A stretch of DNA of 64,000 nucleotides from Halalkalibacter krulwichiae (GCF_002109385.1 NZ_CP020814.1:2689501-2753500), one strand, 5' to 3'. Counted from the stretch's first letter, positions 18,458 to 28,665 are shown. Notes: a model not told the origin generated them from the sequence alone. A program made the numbers and translations.

Positions 18458-19201
18458 TTATGGCATCACCATTCCGCCGTCTACATGTAACGTTTGGCCA
18501 GTCATATATTCAGCATCAGAACTCGCTAGAAAACGTATAACTGTTGCGATATTTTCAGGTTTTCCTAAAGAAGCTAAAGGAATTTGTCCTAATAATTGAG
18601 CCTTCATATCATCTCCAAGCTCATCTGTCATATCGGTTGAAATAAAGCCTGGGGCAACAGCATTTACATGAATGTTGCGATTCGCTAGTTCACGAGCCAT
18701 CGTTTTCGTTAATCCAATAACCCCAGCTTTTGCCGCCACGTAATTAGCTTGTCCCGCATTGCCTAATACCCCTACAACAGATGCTACATTAATAATACGA
18801 CCATAACGCTGCTTCATCATTTGACGAGTAACAGCTTTTGCACAATTAAAAACACCTTTAAGGTTTGTGTTAATAACGGCATCCCATTCTTCTTCCTTCA
18901 TTCTCATTAGAAGATTGTCCTTGGTAATCCCTGCATTGTTTACAAGAATATCTACTCTACCAAATGCCTCAATTGTTTCTTTAACCATTGACTGAACTTG
19001 GTCGCTACTTGCTACATCTGCTTGAATAGCAATACTGTCAACACCTAAAGCTTTTACTTCAGCCACAACCTGCTCCGCTCTCTCCTGGCTACCTGCATAG
19101 TTAATTACGACATTCGCACCGTTACGAGCAAGTTCGATCGCAGTTGCTTTACCAATTCCTCGAGACGCACCCGTAACAATCGCCGTTTGTCCTTGTAACA
19201 T
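18458..19201 (-). CDS. fabG: 3-oxoacyl-[ACP] reductase FabG
   Basis: FabG (247 residues) reduces 3-oxoacyl-ACP with NADPH in fatty acid elongation. It is a short-chain dehydrogenase: cofactor motif TGASRGIG (about residue 11), NNAG at about 88, the catalytic serine in INVASVVG and the YxxxK pair in YVAAKAG (about 153). HVDGGMVMP is the typical end. The ATG overlaps the fabD stop by one base. It belongs to the fapR-plsX-fabD-fabG operon. Confidence 0.98.
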   Translation of the reverse strand: MLQGQTAIVTGASRGIGKATAIELARNGANVVINYAGSQERAEQVVAEVKALGVDSIAIQADVASSDQVQSMVKETIEAFGRVDILVNNAGITKDNLLMRMKEEEWDAVINTNLKGVFNCAKAVTRQMMKQRYGRIINVASVVGVLGNAGQANYVAAKAGVIGLTKTMARELANRNIHVNAVAPGFISTDMTDELGDDMKAQLLGQIPLASLGKPENIATVIRFLASSDAEYMTGQTLHVDGGMVMP

Positions 19202-20148
19202 TATTCGGTCACTCCTTCTACTAATTCCTTTACTTTTAAGACTCCTTCACGGTCACTTACAGCAACTACTTTCGCTCTTCTTTCAACCTTACGAACTAGT
19301 CCCGTTAATACGTTACCAGAACCGACTTCAACAAATGTATCAACACCAGCGGCTAACAAAGTTCGAACTGTATCTTCCCATAATACTGGTGAGTACACCT
19401 GCTCAATTAAATTCGTACGAATTTGTCTTGCATCTTGAACCGCTTCTGCTGAGACATTAGCTATAACCGGAATGGAAGCATTTTCTATTGTTAATTGATC
19501 AAGTACCTGTCCTAATTTTTCGGCAGCTGGTTTCATTAAACTTGAGTGAAATGGCCCACTTACTTGGAGAGGAATCACTCTTTTTGCACCTGCTTCCTTC
19601 GCCTTTTCTCCTGCTATTGCAACTCCTTGCGCTGAACCTGAAATGACAATTTGACCTGGACAGTTTAAATTGGCCAACTCTACAACTTCGCTTGTTTCAG
19701 TCACGTTGGCACATATTTCTGCTAACGTTTCTCGATCTAGACCAAGAACTGCTGACATAGCACCTTCTCCATAAGGAACAGCCTCTTCCATAAATAGACC
19801 ACGATTCCTCACTGCATATACAGCATCTTCAAAGGTCATTGCATTCGCGGCTACTAGGGCACTATATTCTCCTAAGCTATGTCCAGCAACATAATCTGGA
19901 TGTATGCCTTCTTCTTTTAAGAGTTCTAATACAGCCGTACTCATCGTCACTAATGCTGGTTGTGTATGTTCAGTTCTTTTTAACGTTTCATCTGGACCAT
20001 CAAGCATAATTTCAGATAATGAATATTGTAATTTAACATCTGCACGCGCAAATATTTCTTTACACACTTGTTCTTCAGCAATTAAATCCTTTCCCATTCC
20101 AACCGATTGTGAACCTTGACCTGGAAATAAAAATGCAATTTTCCCCAT
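19201..20148 (-). CDS. fabD: Malonyl-CoA:ACP transacylase FabD
   Basis: FabD (315 residues) transfers malonyl from CoA to ACP to supply elongation units. The oxyanion motif FPGQGSQ is at about residue 8, the nucleophile is in [11 protein letters not shown] (about residue 91), and the catalytic histidine is in SGPFHSSLM (about 200). The gene lies 11 bases after plsX and overlaps fabG by one base. Confidence 0.98.
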   Translation of the reverse strand: MGKIAFLFPGQGSQSVGMGKDLIAEEQVCKEIFARADVKLQYSLSEIMLDGPDETLKRTEHTQPALVTMSTAVLELLKEEGIHPDYVAGHSLGEYSALVAANAMTFEDAVYAVRNRGLFMEEAVPYGEGAMSAVLGLDRETLAEICANVTETSEVVELANLNCPGQIVISGSAQGVAIAGEKAKEAGAKRVIPLQVSGPFHSSLMKPAAEKLGQVLDQLTIENASIPVIANVSAEAVQDARQIRTNLIEQVYSPVLWEDTVRTLLAAGVDTFVEVGSGNVLTGLVRKVERRAKVVAVSDREGVLKVKELVEGVTE

Positions 20149-20159
20149 TATAGTCCTCC

Positions 20160-21155
20160 CTATTTTTGTTCTGTTGCCTTCGCTACTTCATTTTTTATAA
20201 TCGTAACCACCTGTTGTTCGACCATATCACGTGTTTGACGAATCGCATGGAAAACAGCCTCAGAATCAGATGAACCATGAGCCTTAATGACAGGTGCCTT
20301 AAGTCCAAACAAACCGGCTCCTCCATATTGTGAATAACTCATTTGATCTTTAATTCCTTTAAAGCTAGATTTCAATACACCAGCAGCCAACTTATTTACA
20401 AAAGAACTTGTTAGTTCTTTCTTCAACAAAGAAAATAAAGTTCCTGCTGTTCCTTCAATTGTTTTTAAAACTAAGTTCCCAGAAAACCCATCACAAACAA
20501 CAACATCAGCAGCACCTGATAATAAATCACGTGCTTCAACATTTCCAATAAAGTGAAAATCACTTGATTCAAACAAAGGAAAAGCATTTTTCGTTAGATC
20601 ATTTCCTTTTCCACTTTCTGTTCCAACATTCAGCAGACCAATCCGTGGTTTTTTTACACTTTTGACCATTTCCATATAAGTGTTCCCAATAATTCCATAT
20701 TGCAAAAGGTGCTCTGGTTTAGCATCCATATTAGCTCCAACGTCTAAAAGCAAGAATCCTTTACCATCAAGAGTTGGAAGCATTGGTGATAATGCAGGTC
20801 GATCAATTCCATTAATACGTCCAATATGTAAAAGACCAGCTGTCATTAGCGCACCTGTATTCCCAGCCGAAATACAAGCATCAGCTCTACCTTCTTTCAC
20901 TTCTCGAACAGCGAGCACCATCGATGAATCTTTTTTACGCCGAACAGCAGTAGTTGGTTTATCCGTATCTTCAATTTTTTCGGTTGTATGTAAAATAGTA
21001 ATCTGTTTATCATTTTTAATATGTTTTTTTATTTCTTCTTCGTTCCCAACTAATGTAATCTTTAGTTCAGGAAAAGCCTGAATAGCCTTTTCGGCCGCTT
21101 CCACATGAGCTTTTGGCGCATTGTCGCCCCCCATAGCGTCGATTGAAATATTCAT
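20160..21155 (-). CDS. plsX: Phosphate acyltransferase PlsX
   Basis: PlsX (331 residues) makes acyl-phosphate from acyl-ACP for the PlsY step of phosphatidic acid synthesis; it is a peripheral membrane enzyme. The opening [12 protein letters not shown] and the motifs [12 protein letters not shown] (about 95) and [12 protein letters not shown] (about 222) are diagnostic. Its start overlaps the fapR stop by 4 nt. It is controlled through FapR. Confidence 0.98.
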   Translation of the reverse strand: MNISIDAMGGDNAPKAHVEAAEKAIQAFPELKITLVGNEEEIKKHIKNDKQITILHTTEKIEDTDKPTTAVRRKKDSSMVLAVREVKEGRADACISAGNTGALMTAGLLHIGRINGIDRPALSPMLPTLDGKGFLLLDVGANMDAKPEHLLQYGIIGNTYMEMVKSVKKPRIGLLNVGTESGKGNDLTKNAFPLFESSDFHFIGNVEARDLLSGAADVVVCDGFSGNLVLKTIEGTAGTLFSLLKKELTSSFVNKLAAGVLKSSFKGIKDQMSYSQYGGAGLFGLKAPVIKAHGSSDSEAVFHAIRQTRDMVEQQVVTIIKNEVAKATEQK

Positions 21156-21733
21156 TCGGACTCTCTCCTTTTATTCCCTTTTTCATTCGTACGATACATA
21201 ACAAATTCGCCTGAAAATACAAGCTCATTCTCTACATAACTCATAACATCTACTGTTGTTCGATCTTTCTCTATTCCAACAACTTTTGCCTTTGCAATCA
21301 CTCGTTCCCCTGCTTTAACTTGTCTTGTAAATCGAATCGTCGCTTTAGCTGTTAGAGCTAGTTCATCATTAATAATAGCCACCGCTAAGGAGTTCGCTTG
21401 AGCAAATAAGTGATGGCCTCTTACAATTCCACTTCTTGTGAAAACATGTTCTTTTCCAACATCTAAAATGGAAATAGCCCGTTCATCAAGCTGCAAATCT
21501 ACAATTTCACCAATCACTTCATCTATGGAAAGAGCTTTTACATCATCGAGTTGTTGTTTAGCAACACCTTTAATACGCTCTCTTAACTCAGGAATAGCTA
21601 GTTCTAAGCGATCAAGCCGTATCGTTTGAATGCTGACAGAAAACTGATCGGCAAGAGCCTCATCTGTCATAAAAGGATTTAACTCTATGGTCTCTTTAAG
21701 AAGCTCCTGACGTTCTTTCTTTTTTCGTTTCAT
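21152..21733 (-). CDS. fapR: Transcription factor FapR
   Basis: FapR (193 residues) represses fatty acid and phospholipid genes and is released by malonyl-CoA. It has an N-terminal helix-turn-helix ([20 protein letters not shown], about residues 24-43) and a C-terminal hot-dog domain that binds the ligand ([15 protein letters not shown]). I choose the ATG at 21733 (MKRKKKERQ) by agreement with the family; an ATG 12 bases upstream is also in frame. A FapR operator overlaps its own start site, so it regulates itself. Confidence 0.97.
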   Translation of the reverse strand: MKRKKKERQELLKETIELNPFMTDEALADQFSVSIQTIRLDRLELAIPELRERIKGVAKQQLDDVKALSIDEVIGEIVDLQLDERAISILDVGKEHVFTRSGIVRGHHLFAQANSLAVAIINDELALTAKATIRFTRQVKAGERVIAKAKVVGIEKDRTTVDVMSYVENELVFSGEFVMYRTNEKGNKRRESE

Positions 21734-21770
21734 AACATCCACCATCCGCTTGTCCTATACACCTGATTAT

Positions 21771-21787
21771 ATGACTAGGTACTAAGA
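21771..21787 (-). promoter_or_regulatory. FapR operator
   Basis: The minus strand reads TTAGTACCTAGTCATAT, which matches the known FapR box TTAGTACCTRGTCTTAA in its first 13 bases. It begins just downstream of the -10 element, so bound FapR would block transcription of the fapR-plsX-fabD-fabG operon. Confidence 0.85.
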
Positions 21788-21789
21788 GT

Positions 21790-21818
21790 AGTATATAATT
21801 GCTTTGTTACGATTTCAA
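21790..21818 (-). promoter_or_regulatory. Sigma-A type promoter of the fapR operon
   Basis: On the minus strand TTGAAA (21818-21813), a 17-base spacer and TATACT (21795-21790). The FapR box covers the initiation region. The promoter lies in the recG-fapR gap, so lipid genes are uncoupled from recG. Confidence 0.8.
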
Positions 21819-21821
21819 TAG

Positions 21822-23870
21822 TTAATCAATTTTTTCACCATTTAAGACACCTTGTTCCTCAATATAGTTCCGCAGTGTCTCATATTCTTGACTTTCCCAA
21901 AAATCGGTAGATTGAATTAGTTTAACTGCGTCTTGTCTCGCTACTTCAAGCGCCCTATAATCGTGAACAACATCGGCAATCTTAAAGTCTGGCAATCCAC
22001 TTTGTTTCGCACCAAAGAAATCACCAGGTCCTCTTAGTTCCAAATCTCTTTCTGAAAGCACAAAACCATCATTTGTTTCAGTCATGATTTTCATCCGTTC
22101 TTTTCCGACCTCTGATTTGGGATCTGCTAATAAAATACAATAGGATTGCTCTTGACCTCGTCCTACTCTTCCACGTAATTGATGTAGCTGAGCTAACCCA
22201 AAACGTTCAGCATCATAAATCACCATAACTGTTGCATTAGGCACATTCACTCCAACTTCTACAACCGTAGTTGATACTAAGATTTGCGTCTCATTTTTAC
22301 TAAAGGCATCCATTACAGCCTCTTTTTCCGTTGCATGTAAGCGCCCATGCATTAATCCAACTTTCCATTCACCTTTATAATGTTGATTTAGAATCATATG
22401 AACATCAATCGCATTTTGCACATCAAGTTTTTCAGACTCTTCTATTAAGGGACAAATGACATATGCTTGACGACCTTTTTGTAATTCTTTATCAATAAAA
22501 TCTAAAACACGCTCAAGCATATCTGGCTTCGCCCAATATGTTTCTATGACCTTTCTTCCTGCAGGCATTTCATCAATAATGGAAACATCCATATCTCCAA
22601 AGGCGGATATCGCTAATGTTCTTGGAATTGGTGTCGCAGTCATAAAGAGGACATCAGGATTTTCACCTTTATCTCGTAGTACTCTCCGTTGCTCCACTCC
22701 AAAACGGTGCTGTTCATCTGTAATAACTAAACCAAGGTTGCAAAAACGAACATCCTCCTGAATTAAAGCATGTGTTCCAACAACTAAAGAAAGTTCACCC
22801 ATTTCTAAAGCGGTAAGTTTCTCTTGTCGTTTCTTCCCTTTCACTGAACCTGACAACAACTCTACAGTTATATCAAGCGGTTCAAAAATGGCTTTTAAAG
22901 ATTGAACATGTTGTTCAGCCAAAATTTCAGTAGGGACCATCAGAGCTGCTTGATATCCAGCTTTAATAACAGCATACATACAGATTGCGGCAACAATGGT
23001 TTTTCCTGAGCCAACATCTCCTTGCAACAATCGGTTCATTCTATAAGGAGACTCCATATCTTTTATAATCTCTGTTACAACACGTCTTTGTGCATTTGTT
23101 AAAGGAAATGGTAACTTCTTAATGAATGACTCTATCTCAGCTTCCTGGATGTTCAGTACTCTACCGTTCGTCCTCTCTCTATTCGCCTTTCTAAATGCCT
23201 GCATTTTCAATTGGAAGAGCAGAAATTCTTCATAAACCATTCTTCTTCTCGCATGTTTTAACGATTCTGGACTCGGAGGAAAATGCAACCTCGAAAGAGC
23301 TTCCTTTTTCGAAGGGAGCTTGTAATTTGTTCTAATTTGGTCTGGAATAAGATCAACAATTCCTTCACGATATTGCGTCAACGCTTGATATATGTACTTA
23401 CGTAAAGATTTAGTTGTTAATTTACCTGAAACGGAGTAAATAGGTACAATTGTTTGATCCCTTTCTTCTTGTCCCTTTTTTAATTCGCTTCCTGTGATCG
23501 TCATTCTATGTTGATCCCATTTTCCCGTAATTGTAAGCTCTGTTCCAACTGTTATTTGACTTTTTAAGAAAGCACGGTTAAAGAATGTTACGGTAACCAA
23601 AATTTGATTGACAAGTAAACGAAACGACAATCTGTTTTTCTTCTTTCCAAAATATCGAATGGATGGCTCACTTTGGACTTTCCCTATAACTGTTACTCTT
23701 TCCTCATGTTTCACTTCATGTAAATCTTTCACTTTATAATCTTCATAACGATACGGGAAATGCTCAATTAAATCATTCACCGTATAGATTTTAAGTCCTT
23801 GTAACTGCTTAGCTGTTTCTTCTCCTATTCCAGAAACAGCTGTTACTGATTGATTCATCATTTCATTCAT
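21822..23870 (-). CDS. recG: ATP-dependent DNA helicase RecG
   Basis: RecG (682 residues) remodels stalled replication forks and Holliday junctions. The N-terminal wedge domain with an OB fold precedes the helicase core: Walker A LLQGDVGSGKTIVAA (about 281), DEQH box in VITDEQHRFG, MTATPIPRT, and QLRGRVGRGQEQ as motif VI. The C-terminal TRG motif appears around ELRGPGDFFGAKQSG. The ATG at 23870 overlaps the sdaAA stop; another ATG 12 bases downstream is also possible, since no strong ribosome binding site is visible. Confidence 0.98.
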   Translation of the reverse strand: MNEMMNQSVTAVSGIGEETAKQLQGLKIYTVNDLIEHFPYRYEDYKVKDLHEVKHEERVTVIGKVQSEPSIRYFGKKKNRLSFRLLVNQILVTVTFFNRAFLKSQITVGTELTITGKWDQHRMTITGSELKKGQEERDQTIVPIYSVSGKLTTKSLRKYIYQALTQYREGIVDLIPDQIRTNYKLPSKKEALSRLHFPPSPESLKHARRRMVYEEFLLFQLKMQAFRKANRERTNGRVLNIQEAEIESFIKKLPFPLTNAQRRVVTEIIKDMESPYRMNRLLQGDVGSGKTIVAAICMYAVIKAGYQAALMVPTEILAEQHVQSLKAIFEPLDITVELLSGSVKGKKRQEKLTALEMGELSLVVGTHALIQEDVRFCNLGLVITDEQHRFGVEQRRVLRDKGENPDVLFMTATPIPRTLAISAFGDMDVSIIDEMPAGRKVIETYWAKPDMLERVLDFIDKELQKGRQAYVICPLIEESEKLDVQNAIDVHMILNQHYKGEWKVGLMHGRLHATEKEAVMDAFSKNETQILVSTTVVEVGVNVPNATVMVIYDAERFGLAQLHQLRGRVGRGQEQSYCILLADPKSEVGKERMKIMTETNDGFVLSERDLELRGPGDFFGAKQSGLPDFKIADVVHDYRALEVARQDAVKLIQSTDFWESQEYETLRNYIEEQGVLNGEKID

Positions 23871-24753
23871 TTTTATTTAACGACATCCCAAAAATTTTTG
23901 CTTCTAGCTCACGTCCAGTCGGTGTCGCAGCTAAGCCTCCTTGAGCAGTTTCTCGCAATGCTTCTGGCATCGTTTGACCTATTTTATACATGGCATCAAT
24001 AACTTCATCACAAGGGATACGACTTGTGATCCCAGCTAATGCCATATCAGCAGCTACAATGGCAATCGAAGCACCAATAGCATTACGTTTAACACAAGGT
24101 ACTTCAACAAGCCCCGCTACTGGATCACAGACAAGTCCAAGCATATTCTTTAATGCAATTGCCATCGCTTCAGCAGATTGGCTTGGTGTCCCTCCAGCTA
24201 ATTGTACTAATGCAGCAGCAGCCATTCCGGTTGCTGATCCTACCTCAGCTTGGCAACCACCCGCAGCGCCTGAAATAGAAGCATTATTTGCCACAACAAA
24301 TCCGAATGCACCTGCAGTAAACAAATAATCTACCATTTGTTCTTCAGTTGGCTGAAGCTTATTAACCATTCCAAATAATACTCCAGGTACGACACCTGCA
24401 GAACCAGCAGTTGGGGTCGCACATATCGTTCCCATAGCTGCATTAACTTCATTTGTAGCAACCGCTTTACTAACAGCATCCAATACTGTTTCACTAGATA
24501 GAAATTGACCTTTTTTCATATATTCTTGTAAAAGAATGGCATCACCACCGGTTAAACCAGAAACAGATTGTACTCGCTCTGAAATCCCACGCTCGACCGC
24601 TTCTTTCATGACTTTCAAATTATTTTTCATCTGTTTTATAATAAGTTCACGCGGGCGCCCAGTAACCTCAACTTCTTGTTCAATCATTACATTTGCAATT
24701 GTTTTACTTTCAGATTCAGCAAGTTCAATTAGTTCCGCTACGTTCCTAAACAT
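23863..24753 (-). CDS. sdaAA: L-serine dehydratase alpha chain
   Basis: SdaAA (296 residues) is the iron-sulfur subunit of L-serine ammonia-lyase, which turns serine into pyruvate and ammonia. Cysteines likely to bind the 4Fe-4S cluster are in GTICATPTAGSAG, GGCQAEVGSATG and GLVCDPVAGLVEVPC. The ATG at 24753 (MFRNVAELIE) follows GAGGTGG; an upstream in-frame start 9 bases earlier lacks one. It follows sdaAB by 13 nt and overlaps recG. Confidence 0.97.
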   Translation of the reverse strand: MFRNVAELIELAESESKTIANVMIEQEVEVTGRPRELIIKQMKNNLKVMKEAVERGISERVQSVSGLTGGDAILLQEYMKKGQFLSSETVLDAVSKAVATNEVNAAMGTICATPTAGSAGVVPGVLFGMVNKLQPTEEQMVDYLFTAGAFGFVVANNASISGAAGGCQAEVGSATGMAAAALVQLAGGTPSQSAEAMAIALKNMLGLVCDPVAGLVEVPCVKRNAIGASIAIVAADMALAGITSRIPCDEVIDAMYKIGQTMPEALRETAQGGLAATPTGRELEAKIFGMSLNKNE

Positions 24754-24766
24754 GCTTACCACCTCA

Positions 24767-25429
24767 CTAGTCGTGAATTTTTGTGACCTTAGTAATATTC
24801 GCTAATGCTTCAAGCTCCTTTATTAGGGGTTGATCGACATTTTGATCGACTTCAATCACCATCAAAGCCTCTTGCCCTTTTTCCTTCCTAGACACTTCCA
24901 TATGACCAATATTAACCTCATGTTTCGCTAAGACATTCGAGACACCAGCAATTACCCCGTACCGATCATTATGAACGACTAATATAGCTGGATGATTTCC
25001 AGAAAGGCGAAGTTGGAAACCATTTAATTCAGTTATTTCAATTTTCCCGCCGCCAACCGATATTCCAACTAATTCAATACGATCTTCTCCTTTTCGGAGA
25101 ACTACTTTGGCTGTATTAGGATGATCGGTTATTGCCTCTTCCTCATGGAAATCAATCCCCAATCCGTTTTGTTTAGCAATTTCAAGAGAATTGGTTATAC
25201 GCTTATCAGATGTATCAAAATCTAAGATTCCTCCTACAATCGCTACATCCGTCCCATGCCCTTTATAAGTTTTAGCAAACGATCCATAAAAATATATATC
25301 GGCATAATCTGGTTGCTGACCAAATAATGTTCGCGCAACACGTCCTATTCTTGCTGCACCAGCAGTGTGTGAACTAGATGGACCAATCATTACTGGTCCA
25401 ATGATATCGAAAACGGTACGGTATTTCAT
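24767..25429 (-). CDS. sdaAB: L-serine dehydratase beta chain
   Basis: SdaAB (220 residues) is the second subunit of the serine dehydratase. FDIIGPVMIGPSSSHTAGAA is the N-terminal family signature, with the serine-binding SSHT loop. The last 70 residues form an ACT domain (AILVVHNDRYGVIAGVSNVL), a likely regulatory site. The ATG follows GGTGGCGATTTTGA. It lies downstream of a DegV gene, separated by a large palindrome that acts as a likely terminator. Confidence 0.97.
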   Translation of the reverse strand: MKYRTVFDIIGPVMIGPSSSHTAGAARIGRVARTLFGQQPDYADIYFYGSFAKTYKGHGTDVAIVGGILDFDTSDKRITNSLEIAKQNGLGIDFHEEEAITDHPNTAKVVLRKGEDRIELVGISVGGGKIEITELNGFQLRLSGNHPAILVVHNDRYGVIAGVSNVLAKHEVNIGHMEVSRKEKGQEALMVIEVDQNVDQPLIKELEALANITKVTKIHD

Positions 25430-25474
25430 TCAAAATCGCCACCATTCTAGTTTTTTATATCATGTTTACAATAA

Positions 25475-25590
25475 AAAGAGGGTCACACAGGCACCATCCG
25501 CACTAGTTATGACAATATAGGTAAGAAAAAGCCACACTTTCACTTTTTACCTAACACACTAGGGGTCTGACAATAAACCTGAGTCACCCT
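25475..25590 (-). repeat. Large imperfect palindrome and likely terminator after the DegV gene
   Basis: Outer arms at 25480-25491 and 25578-25589 pair at 10 of 12 positions. Inner arms AGGTAAGAAAAAG (25519-25531) and CTTTTTACCT (25543-25552) pair with bulges. The octamer TGACAATA occurs on both sides as a direct repeat (25510-25517, 25568-25575). On the minus strand the structure is followed by CTCTTTTTATT, so it can terminate fakB transcripts. The size and the GGGTCTGAC-type ends resemble small dispersed repeats. Confidence 0.6.
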
Positions 25591-25605
25591 TACACGAGCA
25601 ATTTA

Positions 25606-26460
25606 TTAAGCTTTGGTCATGGCTATACTAACCGTACCCGGCCCTACATGCGCACCAATGACTGCACCAATAGATGTAACAACATCACTTTTTACGTTAA
25701 ATTCATCCTTGATTCTCTGAATCATTTCCACAGCAAGAGTTTCATTTATAGCATGAGAAATCCCTACATGTACCGCCTCTGAACCATATTGTTCTTTAAG
25801 AAGCTCAATAATTCGATTTAAGGCCTTTTTTTGCCCTCTTTGTTTTTCATACGGAAAAACTTCACCTTCTTTTGTTAAAGACAAAATCGGCTTAATTTTA
25901 AGCATCGACCCAAACACAGCGGAGGCTTTACCTATCCGTCCATTTTTTTGTAGATAGTCTAGAGTATCTACCATAAATAATACGGTTGTTTCCTCAAGCA
26001 ATTCATTCAACCTCGTTAAACATTCTGTAAGAGACTTACCTTCCTTAGCTAACTTAGCAATTTCAACAACGATAATGCCAATTGCGTAAGAAGCTCTTTT
26101 AGAATCGATTACATGAACGGCCTCTTCGTTATCCATTGATTGTTTTGCAATCAATGCAGCTTGATAGGTACCACTCAATTTCGAAGATAAATGAATAGAA
26201 ATAATCTCAGTAGATTCATCATCAATAAGCGAACGATACACTTGCTCAAACTGATAAGGCGTTGGTTGAGACGTTGAAGGAATTATTTTCTTTTCTTCAA
26301 CCTTTTTATAAAATTGATCAGACAACAAAGTTTTCCCATCTTCATAAACCTCGTCATCAGAAAAGATAACATTTAGAGGAACGACTGTTATTCCCAATTG
26401 GTCTATTAAAGAAGTTGGAATGTCCGCTGTGCTATCTGTCACAATTTTAATTTTCGACAT
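25606..26460 (-). CDS. DegV family fatty acid-binding protein (FakB-like)
   Basis: This 284-residue DegV protein most likely presents a bound fatty acid to the kinase FakA, whose gene is directly upstream. Motifs include KIVTDSTADIP at the N-terminus, SSKLSGTYQAA (about residue 94) that contacts the carboxylate, and GAVIGAHVGPGTVSIA near the C-terminus. The ATG at 26460 lies 8 nt after GAGGAGG; the frame is open 10 codons upstream without support. The lipid specificity cannot be read from sequence. Confidence 0.92.
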   Translation of the reverse strand: MSKIKIVTDSTADIPTSLIDQLGITVVPLNVIFSDDEVYEDGKTLLSDQFYKKVEEKKIIPSTSQPTPYQFEQVYRSLIDDESTEIISIHLSSKLSGTYQAALIAKQSMDNEEAVHVIDSKRASYAIGIIVVEIAKLAKEGKSLTECLTRLNELLEETTVLFMVDTLDYLQKNGRIGKASAVFGSMLKIKPILSLTKEGEVFPYEKQRGQKKALNRIIELLKEQYGSEAVHVGISHAINETLAVEMIQRIKDEFNVKSDVVTSIGAVIGAHVGPGTVSIAMTKA

Positions 26461-26482
26461 GCTAACAACCTCCTCGTTTCGT

Positions 26483-28168
26483 TTACTCAACTGAGATAAT
26501 GTATGAGTAAAGTGGTTGATTGCCCAATTGCACGTCCACTTCTACCTCGGGATATTCTCGTTCTAAAAATGCAACAAGCTTATCTGTTTGTTCATCTTTT
26601 GCATCTTCACCTTGAATAAGCGTTACAATTTCACTTTCATCTTCTAGCATGTTAGTAAGTAAGGACTCAGTTACAGCCATTATATTAGAACCAGAGCTAA
26701 CAATTTTCTTTTCTGAAATCCCCATGAAATCGTCTTTTTTAATATCTATACCATCAATATTTGTATCACGAACAGCGTAAGTAACTTGACCTGACTTAAC
26801 AGTAGTTAATGCATCACTCATCATACCTGCATTGACATCAAGTCCTTGTGTTGGATTAAAAGAAAGTAATGCTGCTAAGCCTTGTGGTACCGTTTTTGAT
26901 GGAACAACAACAGCCTTTTCTCCAACTACTTGAGCAGCTTGCTCAGCTGCCATAATGATATTCCCATTGTTAGGAAGAATGATTACTTTTTCAGCATTCA
27001 CTTCTTCAATTGCATTGACAATATCCTCTGTACTAGGGTTCATTGTTTGTCCACCTTCAATGACAACACCTGCTCCTAAGCCTTTAAAAAGCTCAGCAAC
27101 TCCATCTCCCATTGCAACTGTCACAATCCCAAACTCACTTTTTTCTTTTGTGACTTTTGCCTCAGTCCCAGTATTACCATAGGCTTCTTTCGTTTCATCT
27201 AGAAGGTGAGTATGCTGTTCACGCATATTTTCAATCTTAATATTGATTAACTCACCATAACGTTGTGCCTTCGTCAATACTTCACCTGGCTGTTCAGCAT
27301 GAATATGTACTTTAATTAGATCTTCATCAGAAACTACTAATAGCGAGTCTCCTAGCTGACTCAACTCTTCTCTAAAGTTCATTTCATCATATGGATTCTT
27401 TTTTACTTTTTCTGATTCAATACGAACCATGACTTCGGTACAAAAACCAAATTCAATATCCTCAGTCGCCATATGACTTTGAGCATTGTGATGTTCTACC
27501 TTCACAAGCTGATCCATCGTCACTTCTTCATTTTCATTTACCTCTGGTAATTTTTCTCCCTTTAACACAGCGAGGAAACCTTCGTAAATGTATAACAAAC
27601 CTTGACCGCCTGAATCAACCACTCCAACCTCTTTCAATACAGGGAGCAAATCTGGAGTACGCTTTAACGAAGCTCTTGCTTCCTTTACAGTTTCTTCCAT
27701 GATATATACAACATCATCATGCTTTTTCGCTATTTTTAACGCGTGCTTTGCTGAATCTTTCGCCACCGTAAGGATTGTGCCTTCCACAGGCTTCATTACT
27801 GCTTTGTAAGCAGTTTCAACACCTTGATCAAATGCCAAAGCAAGGTCTTCCGCTGAGATGCTATCTTTGTTCTCTACATGTTTCGAGAAACCTCTAAACA
27901 ATTGTGATAGAATAACGCCAGAATTTCCTCTTGCTCCCATCAGTAAGCCTTTCGCAAAAGCTCCAGCTACTTTACCTGCATGATCTTGAATGTTAACCTT
28001 TACTTCTTTGACACCTGAAGTAATCGATAAGTTCATATTCGTTCCTGTGTCACCATCCGGTACAGGAAAGACATTTAACGCATCGACTGTCTTAACATGT
28101 CTTGATAAGTTTTCAGCTCCCTCAATAAACATGTAAGCGAGCTTCTTACCTTCAATCTGCTTTGCCAC
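26483..28168 (-). CDS. fakA: Fatty acid kinase catalytic subunit FakA (YloV)
   Basis: FakA (561 residues) phosphorylates FakB-bound fatty acids to acyl-phosphate, feeding exogenous fatty acids to PlsX/PlsY. The N-terminal DhaL-like kinase domain shows FPVPDGDTGTNMNLS (about residue 32) and GARGNSGVILSQLFRG (about 78); the middle and C-terminal domains bind FakB. Length matches YloV. It follows yloU by 24 nt. The presence of plsX in the same window completes the path. Confidence 0.95.
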   Translation of the reverse strand: MAKQIEGKKLAYMFIEGAENLSRHVKTVDALNVFPVPDGDTGTNMNLSITSGVKEVKVNIQDHAGKVAGAFAKGLLMGARGNSGVILSQLFRGFSKHVENKDSISAEDLALAFDQGVETAYKAVMKPVEGTILTVAKDSAKHALKIAKKHDDVVYIMEETVKEARASLKRTPDLLPVLKEVGVVDSGGQGLLYIYEGFLAVLKGEKLPEVNENEEVTMDQLVKVEHHNAQSHMATEDIEFGFCTEVMVRIESEKVKKNPYDEMNFREELSQLGDSLLVVSDEDLIKVHIHAEQPGEVLTKAQRYGELINIKIENMREQHTHLLDETKEAYGNTGTEAKVTKEKSEFGIVTVAMGDGVAELFKGLGAGVVIEGGQTMNPSTEDIVNAIEEVNAEKVIILPNNGNIIMAAEQAAQVVGEKAVVVPSKTVPQGLAALLSFNPTQGLDVNAGMMSDALTTVKSGQVTYAVRDTNIDGIDIKKDDFMGISEKKIVSSGSNIMAVTESLLTNMLEDESEIVTLIQGEDAKDEQTDKLVAFLEREYPEVEVDVQLGNQPLYSYIISVE

Positions 28169-28192
28169 AAATACTTCCTCCTAACCAAGCGC

Positions 28193-28555
28193 TTACGGGT
28201 TCGAGACGCGGACACCTTGAACGAAGATGTTCACTGAATCAACATCAAGCCCTAACATTTGTTCTAGTTGATATTTCACTTTTGTTTGTACATTGTAAGC
28301 CACTTCTGAAATTTTCGTACCGTAACTAACGATTATGTACATATCAATATGAATTTGCTCTTCATCTTCTCGAATGACGACGCCACGACGGAAATTTTCT
28401 TTTCCAAGCAAATCTGTTAGGCCATCTTTTAGTTGCTTTTGTGATGCCATGCCTACGATTCCGTAACAATCAATTGCCGCACCACCTGCAATCGTCGCAA
28501 CAACATCTTTGGAAACATCTACAGTACCTAATTGGGTTTTCATTTCGATTGACAT
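28193..28555 (-). CDS. yloU: Asp23/Gls24 family protein YloU
   Basis: A 120-residue Asp23/Gls24 family protein, with VVATIAGGAAIDCYGIVGMA (about residues 18-37) and the IIVSYGTKISEVAYNVQ segment. Members are linked to the cell envelope and alkaline stress in staphylococci; the pairing with fakA is conserved but its purpose is unclear. The gene opens the yloU-fakA-fakB unit, divergent from rpmB, with its own promoter. Confidence 0.95.
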   Translation of the reverse strand: MSIEMKTQLGTVDVSKDVVATIAGGAAIDCYGIVGMASQKQLKDGLTDLLGKENFRRGVVIREDEEQIHIDMYIIVSYGTKISEVAYNVQTKVKYQLEQMLGLDVDSVNIFVQGVRVSNP

Positions 28556-28636
28556 ATCTCATTCCTCCTCTGAAGACAAAACTTGATTCATTAAGCTCAT
28601 TTTACTATACTATACTAAATTTTAAAAGCGGATTCG

Positions 28637-28665
28637 AATTTACATACTTTTATAATAACTGTCAA
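28637..28665 (-). promoter_or_regulatory. Sigma-A type promoter for yloU-fakA
   Basis: On the minus strand a perfect TTGACA (28665-28660), a 17-base spacer and TAAATT (28642-28637), about 80 bases before the yloU start. Confidence 0.55.

Noticed and set aside
25444..25471. TTGTAA-N16-TAGAAT as a promoter for sdaAB
   Set aside because: The transcription start would fall on or after the ribosome binding site of sdaAB, leaving no room for initiation.
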